Shown piece after piece: positions 1 through 12,168 of a DNA stretch of 60,000 bases. Location: the NCBI RefSeq assembly GCF_030272615.1, contig NC_081406.1:188466391-188526390 (forward strand), written 5' to 3'. The notes under the pieces are model-generated. The model saw nothing but the letters and a program-made list of their open reading frames with translations. It was not told the origin of the DNA and did not search any database. The translations under genes and the position numbers were made by a program. Source of the DNA: Cryptomeria japonica (Eukaryota; Streptophyta; Pinopsida; Cupressales; Cupressaceae). Numbering within the stretch: position 1 is the first letter of the stretch; each line of letters starts with the position of its first letter.

Positions 1-1561
1 TGTTCTTATGTGATGCTTATGATATGGATGCAAATATGTACATATGATGCAATGCAATATTTTTTTTTTGTTCTTTTATGTTTTATATGTGTATGCATGA
101 TGCAAATGTGAATGTATAAAATGTAGATGGATATGACGATGCAAATAACTATTTACATGATGAGAATTTAAAATGTGCTAACATGTGTTGTGTGCAGGAT
201 GTGATGCAATTGTGATATCTATATGTATGTATGGAATGCTAACATGTGATAATGTAGGTGCAACTACATGAAATGCAAATGTTTTTGGTTTGTCATTATA
301 CTCAGTCATGTGATAGTAGGCTACATGGACTCAAGAAGGACAATGGAAGTCAATCAAGAAATGGGGATGGAAGATAGAAGATATGAAAGTGAAAGAGCTT
401 CATGTGATTTGTCATCATTGAGCTTTATTATGGCAAGTAGGTTATGACAATCAAGGCATATGTTCGACCCAGAAAGTCATTGTACCCGTTTGCATGGAGA
501 TAAGACAGTTGCAAACAAGGAATGCCCCAATTCACACTAGACTCACAGTGTCCTCATATCCTTGGACAAGTCAAAGCATTAATAAGAGACAATCCGCAGA
601 CAGCAAATACAAATAGGTGACGATACCCCATCCTCGCCTTTCTAGTCAAAGACATCCTGGAGATAGAATCTCTAGTCAGAGACATCCTAGAAAAGCTAAA
701 AGACATGTCACCAAAAAAGATGAAATCAAAAGAAAACTAAGACTCGACACCAACATCCACTATAGTCCTCAAGTTTAGTGTCTCTTGTCACTTGTATAAG
801 TCTTATTTGATTGTGGTCACAATGTTTACTTTCACAAAAAGGATAGATAACACAGAACCATATGTTGTCTGAGTCTGTTGAAAGATTTGATTTGTTGAAG
901 CCCATTGTTGCTGCTGTGTCTCATCTGAAACTAACTGAATCCATGAAACTGATACTTTATTGCAGAGAAGATGAAACTTTATTGCGGATTTGTGATGCAA
1001 ATGTTGCTTTATTGTGGATTGTGTGCGGATAGACTGAAGGAAGCTGGAAGAAACTGTACTCCTCGAAACATGTGATGTTCTCAGTTCCACACCCATCACT
1101 AGATGTAGGATTTGCCTTAGCCACAGATAGGATCTGATTTATTATGGATGGAAAGGGAGGTGAAAAGGGTGATTTATTATGAATGGCTAACCAATCTTGT
1201 GTAGATCAATAACAAGCCATGATGGGAATGGTTAAGTTATTGTGGATGAATAGGTTGTGAGTGTGTGCAAAGTGAAAGGATGAAAGTGAATCCTGAAGGA
1301 GGGAGGAGCAATGTCTCTACACATGGTGCTGGTAACCCAGTTTTCACCATGGTACTTGCCCAGGGTTCCACCGAAGTGGTTTTCACTATTGGACGAAATT
1401 ATTTCTTTTTACTTTTTTCAATTTTTCAATGTTTTTTTGTGTCACAAGGTGCCTGTTTGCCAGGTTTTCACCAAGTAATGATTTTTATGTTTTTATAATT
1501 TTTTTGTTATTTTGTATTTTTTTTATTTTTTTGTATTTTTGAATTAAGATATTCCAAAGAG
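1..1561 (-). other. 3' non-coding part of gypsy copy A
   Basis: This stretch matches 51854 to about 53330 of copy B in reverse complement. It is AT-rich, with a poly-T run near 1500-1550 (poly-A on the element strand). On the element strand it has repeated GGTGAAAAC words around 1340-1480, flanked by CCTGGGCAAGTACCATGG-like text that is also present in copy B. Short open frames occur on both strands, but I see no protein family in them. The corresponding part of copy B separates integrase from the end of the antisense gene. Confidence 0.7.
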
Positions 1562-2655
1562 CTATGTGTAGAACCTACGAAGGTGCATGCTGTTGGTAGG
1601 ATCCTCCAAAGGTTCACCTTCTGTAGTTGAGAGCTGATATGCCCCAGATCCATATGCTATTGTTATGATGTAAGGACCAAGCCAATTTGGTTCGAATTTG
1701 CCCTGCTTCTCTCTGTCTTGCTGATTTTTGGGGTTTTCTCTGAGAACCAAGTCACCTACCTCAAATGTGCGAGGCTTGACTTTGTGGTTGTAGCTATGAC
1801 TCATTCGTTGTTGGTAAGCCTTGAGATGATTAAAAGCAGTTTGTCTTCGTTCATCCAGTAGTTCAAGCTCTTGTAAGCAAGAGACCTTATAGTCTTCATC
1901 ACTGATGATGTTTTGCAAAGAGAACCATAAAGAGGGTAGCTCAACCTCAATAGGCAAGATGGCTTCAGCGCCATAGACAAGTGAATAGGGTGTAGCTCAT
2001 GTAGGTGTGCAGACACTTGTGCGGTAGGCCCAAAGTGTAGGATTAAGTTGGATATGCCAATTACAGCCAGCGTCATCGACTGTCTTCTTTAGGATTTTAA
2101 GGATTTTTTTATTAGACGCCTCAGCTTGGCCATTACCTTAGGGGCAATATGGCATGGAGAAATGATGGGAAATATGGAAACGGTCATAGAGTTCACGAAC
2201 ATCCTGATTTTTGAAGGGACGCCCGTTATCAGTGATAATGGAAACAGGAATACCGTATCAGCAAATGATATAGTTGAGGATGAATGTAGCAATCTATTTT
2301 CCCATGACTTGTGTGAGAGGCACGGCTTCAATCCATTTTGTGAAATACTCTATGGTAGTGATAATGAATTTATGACCATTGGAAGAAGGAGGGTGAATCT
2401 TGCCTATGAGATCGAGTCCCCACTGACAAAAGGGCCAAGGAGATGCAATTGGTTGAAGTTCTTGTGCTAGAGCATGTATGAGGTCTCTGTGAATTTGACA
2501 TTGCTTACATTTCTTGACAAACTAATATGAGTCTTTTTCCATATTGGGCCAGTAATATCCAGTCCTGATGAGTTTCTTGGCCAAGGTAGGACCACTAGCA
2601 TGTGGACCACATATCCCTTCATGCACTTCCTGTAATGCAATCTGAGCTTCATCAC
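1562..2655 (-). pseudogene. Gypsy copy A integrase (broken)
   Basis: This is the integrase of the pol polyprotein, which joins element cDNA to the chromosome. The zinc-binding part reads HEGICGPHASG followed by CKQCQ. The core has TDNG (second Asp) and, further on, the conserved Glu region. The C-terminal part runs through VKPRTFEVGDLVLRE, NWLGPY and a final HLRRFYT before the stop at 1562, with no chromodomain. In-frame stops include a TAG after DSY (plus-strand 2525-2530 region) and a TGA after IIC (about 2257-2259). Both recur at the same codons in copy B. Confidence 0.88.
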
Positions 2656-2689
2656 TTTCTAAACATCTAAGAAGAGTTCCATCTAGACC

Positions 2690-4776
2690 TCACTGGCATA
2701 GGATATCAGCTAAAATGACATATCGAGAGGATTGGCAAATGAAAGTGCGACGTTGGTTATTTGATAGATTAGGAGGTAGGGTATTGTCACAAAGGTATGT
2801 GAAAATGGAACCATATAACTGGGACTCGGGACCGACAACACATATCGTCTTAGTAGGTATGATCTCATATGAAGGAACCAAAAGGTTATCCACCAAGAAC
2901 TCATAGCGGGTCTCATTTGGAGGTAGATCAATCAGTGAAGCAATTGTAGCCATGGCATCTGCGGCGTGATTCTGCTTTCTTGGTATCTGCTCAAAGTCTA
3001 TCTTTGTGAAGTGTTGTTTCAGGTCATCCACCATTTGTTTATAAGGCATTAATTTTTCATCTTTTGTTTGGTAATCATCAGTTTCTTGATAGATTACAAG
3101 TTGAGAGTCCCCAAAAACATGAAGTTCCTGGATCTTCCACTGAACTACAATCCGTAATCCTATTGTTAATGCCTCATATTCCGCTATATTGTTAGTGCAA
3201 GGAAATGATAAGCGGTATGATTTTGGTATAGAATCCCCTTGAGGATTTATAAAGAGGATGTCAGCTCCTGCCCCATGCACTGTGTATGAGTCATCGAAGT
3301 ACAGTTGCCATGGCTTTGCATGTGACATTGTTAAAATGGATTCATCTAGAAATTCTGAACTTAGAGGAACATCATCTATCATGGGAGCATCTGCTAATTG
3401 ATCTGCGATGGCTTGTCCTTTTATTGCTTTTCTGTCCACATACTCGATGTTGAATTCACTCAGGATCATTACCCATTTGGCCAGTCGCCCAGTAAGTGTT
3501 GCTTTATTGAGAAGGTATTTCAGTGGGTCTATCCTTGCAACCAACTTAGTCTTATGAGTGAGCATGTAATGTCGTAATTTCTGTGAAGCAAAGACCACGG
3601 CGAGACATGCACGCTCAATTGGTGTGTAATTTAGCTCATATCCCACCAGTGTGGGACTGATATAGTACACTACTTTTTCCTTGCTCTCCGCAATTTGTTG
3701 TGCTAAAAGTGCCCCCAGTGTTATTGGAGTAGCTGATATGTATAGTAATAGAGGCTGATCTGGAACTGGTGGCATCAGAACTAGCAGATTCAGAAGATAA
3801 TCTTTGAGCGTCTGGAAAGCCTGTTGATAGTTATTATCCCATTTGAATTTGATGTTTTTATGTAGCAGGTGTTGAAAAGGTTTACACTTATCTGCAAGTT
3901 GTGCTATGAATCTTCGTATGGACTGGAGTCTGCCTTGTAAGGATCAAAGTTGACTGATATTTCTTGGTGGTTGCATCTCCAAGATAGCTTTTACTTTTGC
4001 TGGATCAGCTTCGATTCCTCTTTTGGATACAATGAATCCTAGGAGCTTCCCGGAGGTTACTCCAAAGACACATTTCTTGGGGTTTAATCTTTGTATTTTT
4101 CCAACCAATAAAAGACGACTGAAAGTATGTCCAAATGTGTATTTTTGTCTATTGATTTGCCCAAGAGGTCGTCGACATAATCTTCCACGGTTACATCCAT
4201 GAGATCATGAAAGATAGTAGTCATGGCTCTTTGATATGTAGCACCTACATTCTTTAGCCCGAAGGGCATGACATTCCAGCAGAAAGTTCCCCAAGGACAA
4301 GTGAATGATGTTTTGTGTTGATCCTCGAGCGCGATCTTTATTTGATTATAACCAGAAAATCCATCCATCAATGATAACATTTCATGACCTACTGTGAGAT
4401 CAACAATCAAGTCAATATTTGGTAATGGGAAGTCATACTTTGGACAAGCTTTGTTGATGTCTCTGAAATCTGTACATATTCTGATGTTGCGATTTGGTTT
4501 ACTGACAGACACCAAGTTGGAGATCCATTTAGAATAATCAATTGGGCGTATGAATCCGACATCTAATAATTTCTCAAGTTCTGCTTTGACTAGTAATGTC
4601 ACTTGTGGATGCATCTTTCTTAATTTCTGTTTCACTGGTTTTGCCCTCGGTTTAACTATCAAATGATGCATTACCAAATCCGGATCCAATCCAGGCATAT
4701 CAGCGTATGACCATGCAAAGTTGATTTGTCGATCTTTGAAGAAACTTATGAATTTTGACCTTTCTGACTCCATCAA
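2690..4776 (-). pseudogene. Gypsy copy A reverse transcriptase with two RNase H domains (broken)
   Basis: The RT begins near 4700 (PDLVMHHL, KPVKQKLRKMHPQV), continues with FRDINKACPKYDFPLP and LMDGFSGYNQI, and has the catalytic YVDD in VEDYVDDLLG. After a damaged stretch (about 3776-4083) come the gypsy RNase H (LLLYISATPITLGALLAQQ; YELNYTPIERACLAVVFA) and a second RNase H (QLYFDDSYTVHGAGAD; NIAEYEALTIGLR; HVFGDSQLVI; NHAADAMA). A second RNase H of this kind is typical of the Tat lineage. Its first motif reads DDS here where copy B has DGS. The frame is broken by stops and a frameshift. Confidence 0.9.
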
Positions 4777-5920
4777 TGATTGAGCTAGGAATATGTTGTG
4801 TGGAACCTCTTATGTACCAATGTTTGTTTTGATATTCTCCTCTACCAACATGGATGACTTTTCCTCATATGATGCTGGGAGAATGCCAAGCTTTCCATCT
4901 TCAGTTGCCTCAAAGAGGTTTTCACCCTCACATACATCCTTTCTTTTTACTTTTTTGGGGTCAGACAGTGCCACAGTGTGGTTTTCGCCATAAGACCCTT
5001 AGTTTGTTCTTATTTTCACATTTTTGCGACTGGAAGGTCCGACACCCTCACCAAAATATGCCATGCTATTGAGTTCTATAGTGTATCCTTCTTTATGGTC
5101 CCTAGGGGGAAGATCATCTCGTATGCCAAGATAGTCAATAAAAGCTTCATCATTTTGGAATGTGTCAAATTGTGCAGGTCCTTCATGATCCCAGTCAATG
5201 AGTTGGTGGTGAACAAGGGGAAGGCCTTCAATGTCTTGAAAGTTAGCGGGGCTAAGAGTGAAGATGCAGTTATATTCAGTTATGTCAAGGTAATTAACGA
5301 GGTTTGTCTTGAAACTTGCCTTTAAGCTCACCTTGTTTTGATGTCAAAGGTTTTAATGACTCAGGATCAATGTATGCCAAAGAAGGAACAACTTCGCGAT
5401 TATTGAGAATGATGGTCTCAGTTTTTGATCTCAGGTTATTGCAGTATATGAACGGATTAGGATCGCCATTAACTGTTACCTCCACTCCATTGTGAGGAAA
5501 CTTAATGCATTGGTGATATGTGGATGGGACTGCCCTCATTTCATGAATCCAAGGATGTCCTAGCAATATGTTATAAGTGAGATCTAGATCTAGGACTTGA
5601 CAATCCACATCCTTCGTAACTGGCCCAACTCTGAGAGGTAAGGTGACTGTGCCCTTGGAAGAACACTCTTCATCATCATATGCCTTGATGGTGATTTGAT
5701 TTGTAGAATTCATAGCTTTATCAGAATATCCCAATTGTTTAATTATGCTCAATGTATAAATGTTTAGACCAGCTCCTCCATCTATCAGGACTCGTTTTAT
5801 TCGATGTTTGTGTATGAAGGCTTCAACGTGTAGCGGTGCATTATGTGGTTGACTTATGAAGGTGTCATTGGCTTCTGTGAATGTAAGTGAATGTGGAACA
5901 GAAAGGTATCCCACCATGGC
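4777..5920 (-). pseudogene. Gypsy copy A protease and spacer, with internal deletion
   Basis: The aspartic protease reads RVLIDGGAGLNIYTL (DGG active site) and YNILLGHPWIHEM (second conserved segment). After GELKGKFQDK the frame jumps straight to sequence matching the end of the spacer in copy B (DITEYNCIFTLSPAN). About 740 bp present in copy B at roughly 47372-48110, including a G-patch-like segment, are therefore missing here. The rest of the spacer (4999-5331 and the linker to RT) is acidic and low in recognisable motifs. The protease would cleave the gag-pol polyprotein if made, but flanking stops prevent that. Confidence 0.82.
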
Positions 5921-6112
5921 TTGAAACTAGTCCACGTTCAGATCAGTAGGAATGACAGTGTCTCTCAAATTTTTGTCAAGAATAGCTTTATGTGCGGGGG
6001 ATATGCATAATAGCTCAAGGATGGAGATGAGTGTGGGTGTCCTCCCTAACTGTTCTACAAGGTCATACTCAGGTTTGGTTGATGAGGAGGTGGTGTTCTT
6101 GGCTGGAGCACC

Positions 6113-8338
6113 CTACAAAGTGAATTTACCTCGGCGGGTTGTAACATGACATTCAGAGGTAGGCTCGAAAGAAGATCCAATGCCTTTCAAAATGATCTTG
6201 GGTCTCTGGGTATAATTCTCAGGGGTTTTGTCCTTGATAATAATGGTAGAGACATAATTGTCCATCGAGATGTGATTGATGGTTGAATCATAGTTATAAG
6301 ATGCTCTGGTATAGTTGGTTTGGTCGTCTATGGCTTTAGCTTTTCCCTTGTCATGCTTTGGGAATGGTTCCTTAAACATTTCATGTTCTTGATTGGATGA
6401 GTGTCCTTCAATCTCAATGTCACCTCTATCAATGAGATCTTGTATGATGTTCTTCAGTCGATGACAATTTCCTGTCTTATGACCCTTGCTCTTATGAAAT
6501 TCACAATATTCATCATCATTCCACCAATTTGGTTTAACCTTTGGTTCATATGGAGGAAAATCTGGAACTGTGATTACCTTGTTTGCCACTAGCTTCTTGA
6601 AGACTGACTCAAGTGGTTCTCCCAATGGGGTGTACTTCCTTCATGATTTAGAAGTTGTTTGAGTATTCACCTGATTTGATCCAGAAAAAATGAATTTGGG
6701 TCGCACTATATTGGCATCAACAACACCATCATTGACTGTGTTCTTGTTTTTATTCCAAAATCTTGGCTTGTCTTTTCCCTTAAAGTCATCTTTGTTTTCC
6801 TTGAATATCTTAATGACTCCTTGTTCAATTAGGACCTTTTTTGTCACTAAACCTTTTTCAATAACGTCCTTGAAGGTGGACAAATAAGCTTTCCTTAGAT
6901 CATAGCCAATGTCTTTGTTAACATTCTAGGTGAACATTTCTACCATTTGTTTTTGTGGAATTTCACAAGAGCATCTACTAGCTAGATTTCTCCATCTTTT
7001 TAAAAATGATGCAAAAGATTCTCCATCCCTTTGCTTAGTGTTGCACAAAGTAGTGACTGATATGTCTGTCTCTATATTGTAGGAGAAATGTTGAATAAAT
7101 GCCTCTGCTAGATCACCCCATGACTTAATACCAGGTGGGAGTTGGGAGAACCATTCCATAGCTTGATCACCTAGGCTTTGTGGGAATAATCTCATCAAAT
7201 ATGTCTCTTCTGCTGCTACCTCAATGCAAGCTATGAAAAACTGTCTTATGTGTGCCTTAGGATCCCCTTTTCTTCTATACTTATCAAATTTAGGCATCAC
7301 AAAATGTGTAGGAAAAGGAGGCATTGGAATGCTCTTGTCAAATGGATAAGGACATATGTTTCTCATTGTGTATGTTGGCTTTGGTGTATTTATGTCCTCC
7401 ATTTTCTTTTGTAAGTCCCTGATTTGTTGTTCCAAATTGCTCTTAGGTGGAGATCGACTCCTTGGAGCATACCCCATGCTTGAGGCACCAATTGGAGGAG
7501 AAGCATGTTGCATATATGGATGATATTGATCATATACATGTTCATATGGAGGAGGCCTATAGTGATGCTGTGTATATGGACCACTTGGTATAGATTCATG
7601 TTGAGGGATGCCATATCTATTTTGTCCATGTATACCATACTCTACAGGCATGTCATGTTCTAATGTGTTGCCCCCAAATTTGACACGGGGTTTCCTTGTG
7701 TCCAAATTTTGAGCATACCTTTGAATATCCAATTGCTTTGGTGGTTGATCCTTAGCATGGGTATGTGATTGAGCATATCTTTCTGCATAAGACTTCCATA
7801 AAGGTCTGCAAAGGTGAGTATCATATGCTTGACCATGTGTATGTGGGACCTCTGGTTTTTGAAACAAAGATGATGGTGATTCAGGTACCATATGTGGTCC
7901 TCTATTGCCTCCACTATTAGGCCTCCTTTGATCCATGTTGGAGTGAGGTTGTTGCAAAGGTCGATTTTCCATTATTTGAGTCATGTCAAAATCATGAGGT
8001 ATCTTGGCTCCACTTTGTGCCATCATTTGTAAGAAGTATTGTCTATCCCTTCTCATTATTTCCTCAACCAATCGATTGAAATGGGGATTCATAATGAATT
8101 ATTCCACATCTGCTGAATGTATAGAAAAGTTGTCCATATTGTCATTGTGTGTATCATTGTTGTTTGTAGTGTCCATGGTCTCAACATTTGGAATGTTTCT
8201 ATAGGCATCCATGTCAGGTAATGTGTTATGATTAGTATTGAAAAAGACATCATTGTCATACTCATAGACACTCATGTTTGCGGATTCTTGAGCCTCTTTA
8301 GTTTCTCTCCTAGATTTTTGAAGATGGGTTTCAACCAT
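6113..8338 (-). pseudogene. Gypsy copy A gag (broken)
   Basis: Gag forms the particle that packages element RNA. The start is the ATG at 8338 (MVETHLQKSRRETKEAQESA). A Retrotrans_gag-type domain lies in the middle (AMEWFSQLPPGIKSWGDLAE; FASFLKRWRNLASRC), followed by a CX2HX4HX4C zinc knuckle variant (CEFHKSKGHKTGNC). Stops interrupt it near 8096 (TAA against GAA in copy B), at about 6924 (TAG where copy B has a Gln codon) and near 6638 (TGA where copy B has Arg). Copy B shows where the frame should run. Confidence 0.9.
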
Positions 8339-8819
8339 GAACTAGGTATTGACCAAGATGTGTGAGACTAGATGAAAATGGAAAAAGTACGAAAGACCAA
8401 GAGTTGGATGGAATGTAAATGAATCTGAGGTGTACTTGCAATATCCAAAATGTAAGACCAACTATGTATGTAGTAGAGTAAGTGTGACTTCCAAAGAGAG
8501 GATAGTTTCTCTTGATGAGGTAAGTTGACCTTGACTCTAAGTAAGACCAAATGAGACCCAAAGGTAAGAAACCTTGATGAGGGATCACTTAGCAAAGTGT
8601 TGTTGTATGTAGTGTGTTGACAAAGTATAGTGAGGACAAGCAAGTGACCTTTTGATTTAAGTTTTGACAATGTGAATGTAATGTAAGGTGTAAAGCAATG
8701 ATGGATTGTGTGAGACCCAAAAATAGGTTGAATGCTAAATGAAACCCTGGAGAAATGACCTAGGAAGCTCAAGAATTCTGAAACTGACTGTGTTTGTTTG
8801 CTGGACTATAACAGTTTTT

Positions 8820-9030
8820 CAATTCTAAACACAGATGCGCCTGTATACTTCATAGACGCGGTTTCCTGACATAGATGTGGCTCTATTCAACATAGACGCA
8901 CTTTTGAGATTTTTTTGCAAAGTTTAATGTTGATTATGTTAACACAGAAGTGTTTCTGCCCTTCATAGACGTGGTTATACAACACAGACGCTATTATGTT
9001 AGACACAGATGCGTTTCTGCAAAATTTGTG
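8820..9030 (-). repeat. Leader motif cluster B of gypsy copy A (CGTCTGTG type)
   Basis: About eight degraded copies of a 10-bp word appear as CACAGATGCG, CATAGACGCG, CATAGACGCA and CACAGACGCT on the plus strand. On the element strand this is CGCGTCTGTG, the sense orientation relative to gag, just upstream of the gag start. It matches the position of the denser cluster in copy B at 43609-43850. Confidence 0.85.
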
Positions 9031-10240
9031 CAATCTTTTCCAATCTGTGAAGTCGTTTTGTTGTAACCAAATCTGACTATTTGACTATTTTTCGTGACAA
9101 GAGGACACAGTGTTATTGAAGACCTAATGTTTGCAAGTGTCTAGACTCCAAAATGACTCCAATAAAAAGTGTGTTGTTTGATGTAAAAATGTTTTGCATA
9201 CACTTGAAGACACAAAAGACACAATGTTTTGCTGTTTGTTCTTGAATGTTTTGAATGTTTAAAATAAGTCAAGAACAATTTTTATGGCTGGCCAAGACAA
9301 TAGTTGTTGATCCCACATGGAGTTTTACCCCTGAGGCTATGCTATTCAGAGTGGATACTTAGATGCTGGACCTCACTGGCTCCACCCTTAGCACTCACTT
9401 CTTGGGTCAGCCAAGCATCAGTCCCCATGAAAACTCCCCATGGTGAACTTTGTATCTCTACTAAGAACCGTATGTGTGTGGGCCACTACCAGAGGTCCGA
9501 CCTCCTGCCCCAACAACTAGAAGGATTTGGGCTTCTAAAAAAAAAAGGTACTAGTAAGGGCATCCACTCGTGTGGCCATACATGCAGCACTTTCAGCTCA
9601 ATAAATACAGAAGGCTCCCAGCCGGTAGGGGTTACGCCCTGCAACTAATCAAATAAATTTGATCAAACGGGTTTATGGGGAGACATAGTGTCAGTATGAA
9701 CTAATTAGCATATGTTATTCATAGTTTTCACCATGAATACAGTTATTTATAGTGGTTCGGAAGAAGTGGATTTTTCTTGCTACCACTTGGGTCGTTCTCT
9801 TCTCACTAGTAGTCCTAATGACCACACGGGAAGACAGGCCCTCTAAAGATTAAACAAAAAGAGCCTATTGCTTAAGACACAAAAGACAATGATTCAATTT
9901 TAGTGCACCAATTGAAGTGTTTGCTAGTCTATGGAAATAAGGCACACAATAAAAATCCAAAAACCCTTGCCAAGGACCTACAACAAAGATTTATTAGTAG
10001 TTTGGATTGTTTCAAATAATCACCCCTTCCTGCAAGCACACAAGTTAGGTAATTTTTAAATCCAAAAGACTTTGTGAAAATAGGGGCCTTCAACCAAATG
10101 ATTTTACTTTCAAGACAAGCTGCACCAATTTTGTTAGCTAGATCTGAAAATGTTAGCTCAAAATAAACCAGATCTGAAACTCTAAATGCAAAACCCAAAA
10201 TAGAATCAATAAACTCAAAATTTGAAACTAGTGCACACAG
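9031..10240 (-). other. Leader core of gypsy copy A between the two motif clusters
   Basis: This untranslated leader matches 42400-43600 of copy B. It holds a GC-richer stretch (9300-9650) with an open frame on the plus strand that opens with TTG, not ATG; the first ATG lies 35 codons in. The same frame stays open in copy B (42977-43321, minus). I see no domain and treat it as conserved leader sequence rather than a gene. Confidence 0.65.
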
Positions 10241-10525
10241 ATGCAATTACCCTCAACACAGACGCGGCTTACTAATGTAGACGCGGTTCTGTGCGATGCA
10301 AATGCATCTCCAGAATGCAGACATGACTTCTGGACACAGATGCGGCTAAAAACACCACAGACGCGACTGAGGAATGCAAACGCGATTTTTGGAATCTGCA
10401 AAAATAAAATATTGTCAATAATAGAGACATGATTCCAGATGTCACAGACGCGATTTGGGAACCCAGATGCGATCCGAAAGTTCACAGATGTGGTAAAAAG
10501 CCAAAAACGTGATCCGAAAGTATGC
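10241..10525 (-). repeat. Leader motif cluster A of gypsy copy A (CGTCTGTG type)
   Basis: At least ten degenerate copies of CACAGACGCG or CACAGATGCG occur on the plus strand (CGCGTCTGTG on the element strand), spaced about 20-30 bp, beginning about 100 bp after the primer-binding site. They correspond to cluster A of copy B at 42128-42395. Confidence 0.87.
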
Positions 10526-10620
10526 AGACACGAAAATATCAAAATGCTGCCGAAAATGTTAGATCTGCAACTTCAAAACACAAAATCTGCAACAAGGATG
10601 TTAAATGCAAAAGGGACAAG

Positions 10621-10639
10621 AGTCCCACCGGGCATGCCA
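10621..10639 (-). promoter_or_regulatory. Primer-binding site of gypsy copy A
   Basis: On the minus strand this reads TGGCATGCCCGGTGGGACT, three bases downstream of the LTR end. TGG is the usual start of a tRNA-primed site. Copy B has the same sequence with one change at the matching place. I do not assign the tRNA. Confidence 0.8.
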
Positions 10640-10642
10640 AAA

Positions 10643-11413
10643 TGTATATGGTGAAAATGGATAACAATAATAATGATATTGAAAGTTTAAATGAATTCAA
10701 CCACAAAAACCCTAGCCTAACAACAACAAAGATCCGCCATAACATATGAAGATTACCTAAGACAATGCAGATCAAATGAAAACACAAAGCTTATACCATC
10801 ACATGTCCAATAAGGTTTTGATCTCCATTCTTCCTATCTCCATTGATCTTGCTTAATATATTTGCTCTCAGATTTTATGTGCACAAGAGCTCAACAAAGA
10901 ATGGAATGTGGTTGCAAGTAGGATCGTAATGTAGTCAATTGATCAAGTAGTTCATTAGCTAGGGTTTGATAATGAAGGAAGCATCTCCTTATATAGAAGA
11001 CACTATATGAAATGGAGAGATAAGATTGAGAGGTGTAAAAAGAGGTCAGCTATGATTAGAGGGTAGGTAAAAGAAATAATAAAATAATGAAAGGGGTAGG
11101 TAGTGTATGAATTAAGAGATGAATGACATGTGTCATGGGTAGAAAAGGTTAATGAATTAATTAAATAAATAAATATTTATTTAATTAATAGAAGAAGTGG
11201 GATCAATTAAATAAATAAGATATTTATTTAATTTAGGAAAAGGATAATTTAAATAAATAAATGTATTTATTTAAATGAGAAATAAGGCTAGAAGAGGATA
11301 AATGAATTAATTAAATAAATAAAGATTTATTTAATTAATAGAAGAATTAGGCTTAGATAATTAAATAAATAAAATATTTATTTAATTAGACATGACAATT
11401 TTAGGTGTCTACA
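10643..11413 (-). repeat. 5' LTR of gypsy copy A
   Basis: The 771-bp LTR runs on the minus strand from TGTAGACACCTAAAATTGTC (ending at 11413) to TATACA (10643). Its U3 has a series of AT-rich inverted repeats built from ATTAATTAAATAAAT and ATTTATTTAATTAAT (11140-11400). A TATA box, TATATAAGG, lies on the minus strand at 10987-10995. It aligns with the 787-bp LTRs of copy B. The partner LTR is outside the window, so target duplication and age cannot be tested. Confidence 0.93.
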
Positions 11414-12168
11414 GGTACAAGTCAAGAGATGAAAATGAAACAGGAAGACAACTGAAATGTCTTAGATTTGATAGAGTAGGAGAGTTCACTTTTGATGAAT
11501 TTAACTTATTCTGCAATGATCATGGTATAAAAAGGCAAGTATCTGCACCAAGAACACCTCAGCAAAATGGGATAGCAGAGAGAAGAAACAGATCAATTGT
11601 AGATTGTGCCAGAACCCTAATGATAGAAAAGAGGGCACCTCAAACATTTTGGAGAGAAGCAATCAGCATTGCAGTTTACACCCTAAACCGAGTACAACTG
11701 AAGAAAGGAACTATGAAGACACCATATGAGATCTGGTATGACAAGAAACCTAATGTAAGTTATTTTAATATCTTTGGAAGTAGATGCTATGTTCACAAAG
11801 ATGACAGAAATGGAAAGTTTGATCATAAAAGTGAAGAAGGAACATTTCTTGGTTATTCTTCTAGAAGTAAAGCATTTAAATGTCTGATCAAATCATCTAA
11901 CAAAATAGTGGAAAGTGCAAATGTGAAAATTGATGAATTTGCATAAAGAAATGATGAAGGAAATTCCAAAGAACTAGAAAATTATGAAGAATTTGTTTAT
12001 GTTCAACCAAGAAGTCCTACCAAGAAAGCTGCTAAAGAAAATGAAGATAATGTCCAGTTACCGATTGATGAAAAAGATCATACAAAACCTACCGAGCCTA
12101 TATTAGCCAAATATGTCAGAAGACATCATGCATCAAGTCAGATTATAGGAGATAAGGATGATCCAGTA
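11414..12168 (+). pseudogene. Copia 1 integrase, C-terminal half
   Basis: The frame enters directly from the gypsy A LTR boundary with KSRDENETGRQLKCLRFDRV, then has the conserved SAPRTPQQNGIAERRNRSIV holding the catalytic Glu, and later FGSRCYVH and GTFLGYSS, typical of copia integrases. The two Asp residues of the triad lie upstream and are missing here because the gene is cut. A TAA at 11944-11946 ends the frame. The open stretch to 12168 is the usual charged linker between integrase and RT. Confidence 0.9.

Larger units (their letters stand above)
1..11413 (-). mobile_element. Ty3/gypsy retrotransposon copy A, Tat-like, truncated by window edge
   Basis: Read on the minus strand this is LTR (10643-11413), primer-binding site, long leader, gag, protease, reverse transcriptase, two RNase H domains, integrase and about 1.5 kb of 3' non-coding sequence. 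It aligns along its length with the full copy B at 41229-57434, in opposite orientation. The antisense gene and 3' LTR would lie left of position 1. All reading frames carry stops or frameshifts, so it is not autonomous. It interrupts a copia integrase gene, whose reading resumes at 11414. The Tat assignment rests on the second RNase H and, from copy B, the antisense extra gene. Confidence 0.93.

Noticed and set aside
1265-1498. Plus-strand frame (also 51906-52097 minus) similar between copies A and B
   Set aside because: Similarity is explained by the shared 3' non-coding DNA; both are antisense shadows across GGTGAAAAC repeats with no known domain.
10241-10749. Plus-strand open frames over the copy A leader cluster and LTR end
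   Set aside because: They are shadows of the motif repeats and LTR; no family match and opposite to the element.
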